Part shown: positions 30,832-33,473 of the stretch, piece after piece
How positions within the stretch are numbered: position 1 is the stretch's first letter
How the letters are laid out: every line of letters starts with the position of its first letter
Assembly: GCA_030538585.1 (NCBI GenBank)
Contig: JAUNTP010000006.1
Location: forward strand, 10,232-43,704
DNA from: Mobilicoccus sp.
Lineage (GTDB): Bacteria; Actinomycetota; Actinomycetes; Actinomycetales; Dermatophilaceae
Length of the DNA stretch: 33,473 nucleotides
Reading direction: 5' to 3'
Program-made: the position numbers and the translations under genes
The notes under the pieces: model-generated
Databases searched by the model: none
Told to the model about the DNA's origin: nothing
What the model saw: only the letters and a program-made list of their open reading frames with translations

Positions 30832-31134
30832 CCAGCGATTCGGTACACCCGTGAGACGAACTGGCACCGCGTCGAAGCGCTGCAGACCTACGCCGACCAC
30901 CGCGGCGTCCCGCTGTTGCACGTGGCGATCGGCGGGTTGGCGGCACAGCCGGCCGTCGGATCGGTCATCGCCGGTGTGTCGCGGCCCGACCAGGTGGCCG
31001 TCAACGCGGAGGCAGCCGCGTGGGAGCCGGCACCGGAGGATCTCGCCGCGTTGGACGACGCTGTGCCTCCGGGGTCGGGGTCAGGAGAGAACCGACGCCT
31101 CAAGGACGCTCGGTCCAGGGGTTCACAACGCTGA
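30832..31134 (+). pseudogene. 5'-truncated aldo/keto reductase remnant
   Basis: The frame from about 30850 encodes only the C-terminal 90 or so residues of an aldo/keto reductase: NWHRVEALQTYADHRGVPLL, then GSVIAGVSRPDQVAVNAEAA and LAALDDAV. This is the NADPH-adenine-binding end of a protein normally of about 320 residues. No N-terminal barrel or catalytic Tyr/Lys is present, there is no suitable start codon, and a TGA precedes at 30829. The upstream part has been lost at a break between 30790 and 30850. Its 3' end overlaps the convergent vapC by 35 bases. Confidence 0.8.
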
Positions 31135-31519
31135 TGTTCAAGGGTTCGAAGTGCCTCGTGTTGCGGGTCGCGATCGTCAGTCCTGCGCTGTGGGCGATCG
31201 CGGCGATGATTGCGTCGTCCAACGGTGCTCGCTCCGGGACAGGGAACGTCGCCAGGGTCCTCGCCGCCGGTAGGTCGAAGGGCAGTATGCGACCAGCGAA
31301 GGCTGTCAGTACGCGCTGCTCGAACCACCGTCGAAGAATGAGCCCTTGAGCAGGATCGGCTCTTTCCTTCGCTACCACGCCTCGCTCGACTTCGGCGATC
31401 GTGAACGAGGCGACAAACTGGTCGGCCACCGGAATCGCTGCCGCCCATGCCTGCACTCCGGGTTCGCGCCCCCGCACACGTAACGCGGAGACCACGTTGG
31501 TGTCCAGGAGATACCTCAT
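31100..31519 (-). CDS. vapC: PIN-domain ribonuclease toxin, VapC/FitB type
   Basis: 139 residues. PIN acidic residues are visible: Asp6 in [12 protein letters not shown], Glu43 in FTIAEVERG and Asp100/Asp101 in [11 protein letters not shown], with [10 protein letters not shown] (117-126) near the end. VapC toxins cleave RNA, often tRNA, when released from their antitoxin. Its ATG overlaps the stop of vapB by four bases (ATGA), the typical layout of the FitAB-like VapBC operons. The 3' end runs into the aldo/keto reductase remnant. Confidence 0.92.
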   Translation of the reverse strand: MRYLLDTNVVSALRVRGREPGVQAWAAAIPVADQFVASFTIAEVERGVVAKERADPAQGLILRRWFEQRVLTAFAGRILPFDLPAARTLATFPVPERAPLDDAIIAAIAHSAGLTIATRNTRHFEPLNISVVNPWTERP

Positions 31520-31743
31520 AGCTGCGGAGTGCGCGCGCTCACACCGAGTCGCTCGGGCGCGAAGTCGATGTCATCGCCTTCATCCACGGCGATCAGGTCG
31601 ACGATCGTGACCGACTCTCGTCGGATGGCCTCCGCCAGAATCTCCCGCACCTCGGCCTCCATGGACCGGCGATGCTGCTCGGCGCGTGTCTTCAGGGCAG
31701 CTTTGGTCCCCACTGGCAAATTTCTGATGAGCATCTGTTCCAC
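31516..31743 (-). CDS. vapB: Ribbon-helix-helix antitoxin, VapB/FitA type
   Basis: 75 residues from GTG 31743 (an in-frame GTG at 31752 lies too close to the AAAGGAGG ribosome binding site; ATG 31734 is a further option). [20 protein letters not shown] then [13 protein letters not shown] is the FitA-like Arc-type ribbon-helix-helix N-terminus, which dimerises and binds the operator. The acidic C-terminus ([15 protein letters not shown]) should cover the VapC active site. It is expected to repress its own operon through the palindrome just upstream. Confidence 0.9.
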   Translation of the reverse strand: MEQMLIRNLPVGTKAALKTRAEQHRRSMEAEVREILAEAIRRESVTIVDLIAVDEGDDIDFAPERLGVSARTPQL

Positions 31744-31758
31744 GGCGCCCACCTCCTT

Positions 31759-31780
31759 TGATATCGCTCACATGATATCA
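31759..31780 (-). promoter_or_regulatory. vapBC operator and -10 region
   Basis: Two TGATATC half-sites, TGATATCG at 31759-31766 and the perfect palindrome TGATATCA at 31773-31780, have centres 14 bp apart. Together they form an inverted repeat TGATATC-N8-GATATCA. On the minus strand TATCAT (31772-31777) is a -10 candidate and lies inside the right half-site, so VapBC binding would block transcription. Confidence 0.65.
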
Positions 31781-31831
31781 GGGGTGCGCGTAGGGGCGCA
31801 TCCTCACCATGCTGCTCGTTGAGGCATGCTG

Positions 31832-32467
31832 ATGGGGTGGGATCTGACGCGAGCCGCTGGCATGCCCGTGGGTGACTGCCAGCGCGCCTTCGGCGCGGCT
31901 GCTGCCGCCGACGGTCTTGAGCTGGGGCCGTCGCGGGTCCCGTGGATCAATCAGCGAGGTCACTTCGACCTCCCCTCCGGGTACGGTGACGTCGCCTCGA
32001 CGCTGGCGGAGATCTTCGTCGCCCTAGGCGGTGAGAAGGAAGCGCAGGCCGCCAAGCGCACGACCCCACTGATCGGTGACTTCGCCGACGTCCAGACTGG
32101 CACCCTCATCGAGATCGACGAGTCGCAGCACTTCACCTCTTTCCGGGCCACCTCCCTCGAGCTGTACCCGGCCGAGACGCCTCTCGGTTTCGATCGTGAT
32201 CACTACCTCGCCCTCTGCCAGGAGCTGGCGCCACGCTCCGACCGGTACCGCGCCTCGAAAGCTGCGGTTGGGTTCGGGCCGGGAGGCCGGCAGCGCCAAC
32301 GGGCCTATCACGATGCGCTGCGAGACCTCGCCGCGCCGGATGGTGGGCTTCCTCCGGTGATTCGGGTGGCGATCCTGGACGGTGACGGGGAGAAGGCCTA
32401 CCGGAAAGAGCGAGACCGGATCCGCCACCTTCTGGAAGAGGCAGAGGCCAAACATGGCGGAGATTGA
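31832..32467 (+). CDS. Unknown protein with EIDESQH motif, possible nuclease
   Basis: 211 residues. I do not recognise a named family. It has DLPSGYGDVASTLAEIFVAL, a central LIEIDESQHFTSFRATSLEL (Asp96, Glu97, Gln99, His100), then YLALCQELAPRSDRYRASKA and RQRQRAYHDALRDL. The strand ending in EIDE-x-QH recalls the active site of Vsr/DUF559-like PD-(D/E)xK nucleases (EVDG-x-QH), so a nuclease is a guess, no more. ATG 31832 has GAGG seven bases upstream; ATG 31826 is also possible. It is divergent from vapBC and convergent with the phosphatase gene. Two bacterial defence-type genes lie next to it. Confidence 0.65.
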   Translation: MGWDLTRAAGMPVGDCQRAFGAAAAADGLELGPSRVPWINQRGHFDLPSGYGDVASTLAEIFVALGGEKEAQAAKRTTPLIGDFADVQTGTLIEIDESQHFTSFRATSLELYPAETPLGFDRDHYLALCQELAPRSDRYRASKAAVGFGPGGRQRQRAYHDALRDLAAPDGGLPPVIRVAILDGDGEKAYRKERDRIRHLLEEAEAKHGGD

Positions 32468-32494
32468 GCCGGTGACATTGATCGGGTAGATGCC

Positions 32495-32905
32495 TCACAG
32501 CTGGTTGCGTAACCACCATCGCTGCCACGGTGTCTCCACCGCCCGAGGGTGATAGCGCGCCCGCACCCAGTCAACGGCAGTGTCTGCGTCAAGACCGTCC
32601 AGCATGGCCATGGCAGCCAATGCGGTGCCGGTGCGGCCCACTCCGCCGCCGCACACCACCTCGACTCGCTGGGTCGCGCTGCGGTCCCATGCTCCCCGAA
32701 TGGCTCGCCGCGCCGACGCACCGTTCAGAGGCAGGCCGAAATCGGGCCAGCACACCCAAGCGCCAGGCTCGTCGTTAGGTCGGCGGCACGTCAGATGCTG
32801 GCCCCAGTCGGCCAGCTCCTCCACAGCAGCCCGGACCCCGCGACCCCGCACCCGGCGGCCGCTCGGGAGTTCGACGACGCCGTCTGCGGACCTGTCCCAT
32901 CTCAC
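32495..32905 (-). CDS. Small protein tyrosine phosphatase-like protein with WPD loop
   Basis: 136 residues. The catalytic P-loop VEVVCGGGVGRTGTAL has Cys85 and Arg91 (C-x5-R), and VCWPDFGLP gives a true WPD loop (53-55) with Asp55 as general acid, which is the mark of Cys-based tyrosine or dual-specificity phosphatases. The C-terminal YHPRAVETPWQRWW is typical of a small actinobacterial PTP group. The His before the Cys seen in most PTPs is Val here. It should dephosphorylate a protein or small molecule in the cytosol. GTG 32905 starts 23 bases after the stop of the Mrr-like gene, with GGAGGG ten bases upstream, so both are in one operon. Confidence 0.8.
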   Translation of the reverse strand: MRWDRSADGVVELPSGRRVRGRGVRAAVEELADWGQHLTCRRPNDEPGAWVCWPDFGLPLNGASARRAIRGAWDRSATQRVEVVCGGGVGRTGTALAAMAMLDGLDADTAVDWVRARYHPRAVETPWQRWWLRNQL

Positions 32906-32928
32906 GGCCCCATCGCCCTCCGCACCGG

Positions 32929-33473
32929 TCAGCCCACCTCGGGGTCAACGTCGACGACGAGAACCGGGCGTAGCGGCATCCGAGTGCGCCACCGGGCGGG
33001 AAGCTCGGCGTAGTTCTCGAGGGTGAGGTTCGTGACGTCCGCGCCGGAGAACAGGCGCAGGTTCTGGCGCTCGCGCTCCAGGTTGAGCGCGTCGGCGCTG
33101 AACGAACCGAGGGTGACGAACAGTCCCGCCTCGTTGTGGGCCAGGGTGCCAATGAGTTGCTGCACGTCGGGGCGACCGCGCGTAGCCGAGCTCTGCTTGC
33201 ACTGGACCTTGATGATGGGCGGCTTGATACCGAGCGGATCGGTGTGGGCGATGACGTCGATGCCGCCGTCCTGCGAGTACGGGGTCACGCGCGCCTGGTA
33301 GCCGAGGGTGCGGAGCAGGTCGGCGGTGAACTCCTCGAACTCCGCAGGTGTGAGTCCGTGGAGCAGGACTCGGGCGATGAAGTCACGGGTGTGCTGATCG
33401 ATGCGGTCGGCGTTGGGTTCGTCCGCCACCTTTTGCAGGGCCGTCGAGTCTGCCGTGTCCCCGCCTGCCGTGT
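32929..33473 (-). CDS. Mrr-like restriction endonuclease, C-terminal part (cut by window end)
   Basis: The frame is open to the right edge, so the N-terminus is missing; an in-frame GTG at 33429 exists, but the codons before it (TADSTALQK) continue without a stop. The visible part is the Mrr_cat domain: EFEEFTADLLRTLGYQARVT, then DGGIDVIAHTD and IIKVQCKQSS (the PD-(D/E)xK core with Asp and the QxK variant), followed by QQLIGTLAHNEAGLFVTLGS and FSADALNLERERQNLRLFSG. Such proteins cut DNA, often modified foreign DNA. The PTP gene follows 23 bases downstream. Confidence 0.85.
   Translation of the reverse strand, partial: TAGGDTADSTALQKVADEPNADRIDQHTRDFIARVLLHGLTPAEFEEFTADLLRTLGYQARVTPYSQDGGIDVIAHTDPLGIKPPIIKVQCKQSSATRGRPDVQQLIGTLAHNEAGLFVTLGSFSADALNLERERQNLRLFSGADVTNLTLENYAELPARWRTRMPLRPVLVVDVDPEVG

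Noticed and set aside
31809..31832. Seven-codon upstream ORF whose TGA overlaps ATG 31832
   Set aside because: No ribosome binding site precedes it and such TGATG overlaps arise easily by chance.

Overview
The window is a high-GC, densely coded chromosome segment of an actinobacterium. The GC-rich third codon positions, the TANNNT -10 elements set 6-7 bases in front of start codons (leaderless mRNAs), an actinobacterial-type PepN, actinobacterial Fpg/Nei and TAG-like glycosylases, and a dispersed GGTCGAGGAGCGAAGCG-type intergenic repeat all point to Micrococcales, perhaps an Intrasporangiaceae/Dermatophilaceae relative. The family placement is inference. No rRNA, tRNA, CRISPR array or insertion sequence was found.

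Left part (1-12.2 kb): the N-terminal half of an acetyl-CoA hydrolase/CoA-transferase; an Nramp-fold transporter that lacks the DPGN metal-binding motif; an SRPBCC protein; pyridoxal kinase PdxK coupled to a YchJ-like protein; a fused ATP-dependent DhaK-DhaL dihydroxyacetone kinase; an unknown 222-residue protein; a degenerate TAG-type glycosylase homologue carrying a copy of the intergenic repeat in frame; a secreted matrixin-like metalloprotease; a nine-helix DMT-like membrane protein; a hexose-6-phosphate mutarotase; and a cytochrome P450.

Middle part (12.2-24.8 kb): an inositol monophosphatase-family enzyme with a LOG-family cytokinin-riboside hydrolase, aminopeptidase N, an FKBP peptidyl-prolyl isomerase, flavohemoglobin Hmp divergent from the proline symporter PutP, a three-helix membrane protein, a YihY/BrkB membrane protein, and an App1-type (DUF2183) phosphatase followed after 3 bp by an Fpg/Nei glycosylase. 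Strong hairpin terminators close fkbp, putP and the BrkB gene. The dispersed repeat sits in the spacers between convergent or tandem genes.

Right part (24.9-33.5 kb): this holds the most unusual content. A translationally coupled pair encodes an unknown 260-residue protein and a 1146-residue three-domain FtsK/EssC-like ATPase. The ATPase has one intact and two degenerate nucleotide sites, no evident transmembrane hairpin, and no ESX partner genes nearby. It is followed by an AAA+ ATPase with a C-terminal winged-helix-like region. Beyond 30.4 kb lies a patchy accessory zone: a small unknown gene, a 5'-truncated aldo/keto reductase remnant, a FitAB-type VapBC toxin-antitoxin operon with a palindromic operator, an unknown protein with an EIDESQH motif resembling a nuclease active site, and, on the opposite strand, an Mrr-like restriction endonuclease (cut by the window end) followed by a small WPD-loop protein tyrosine phosphatase. 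The gene content of this zone is like that of a defence island.
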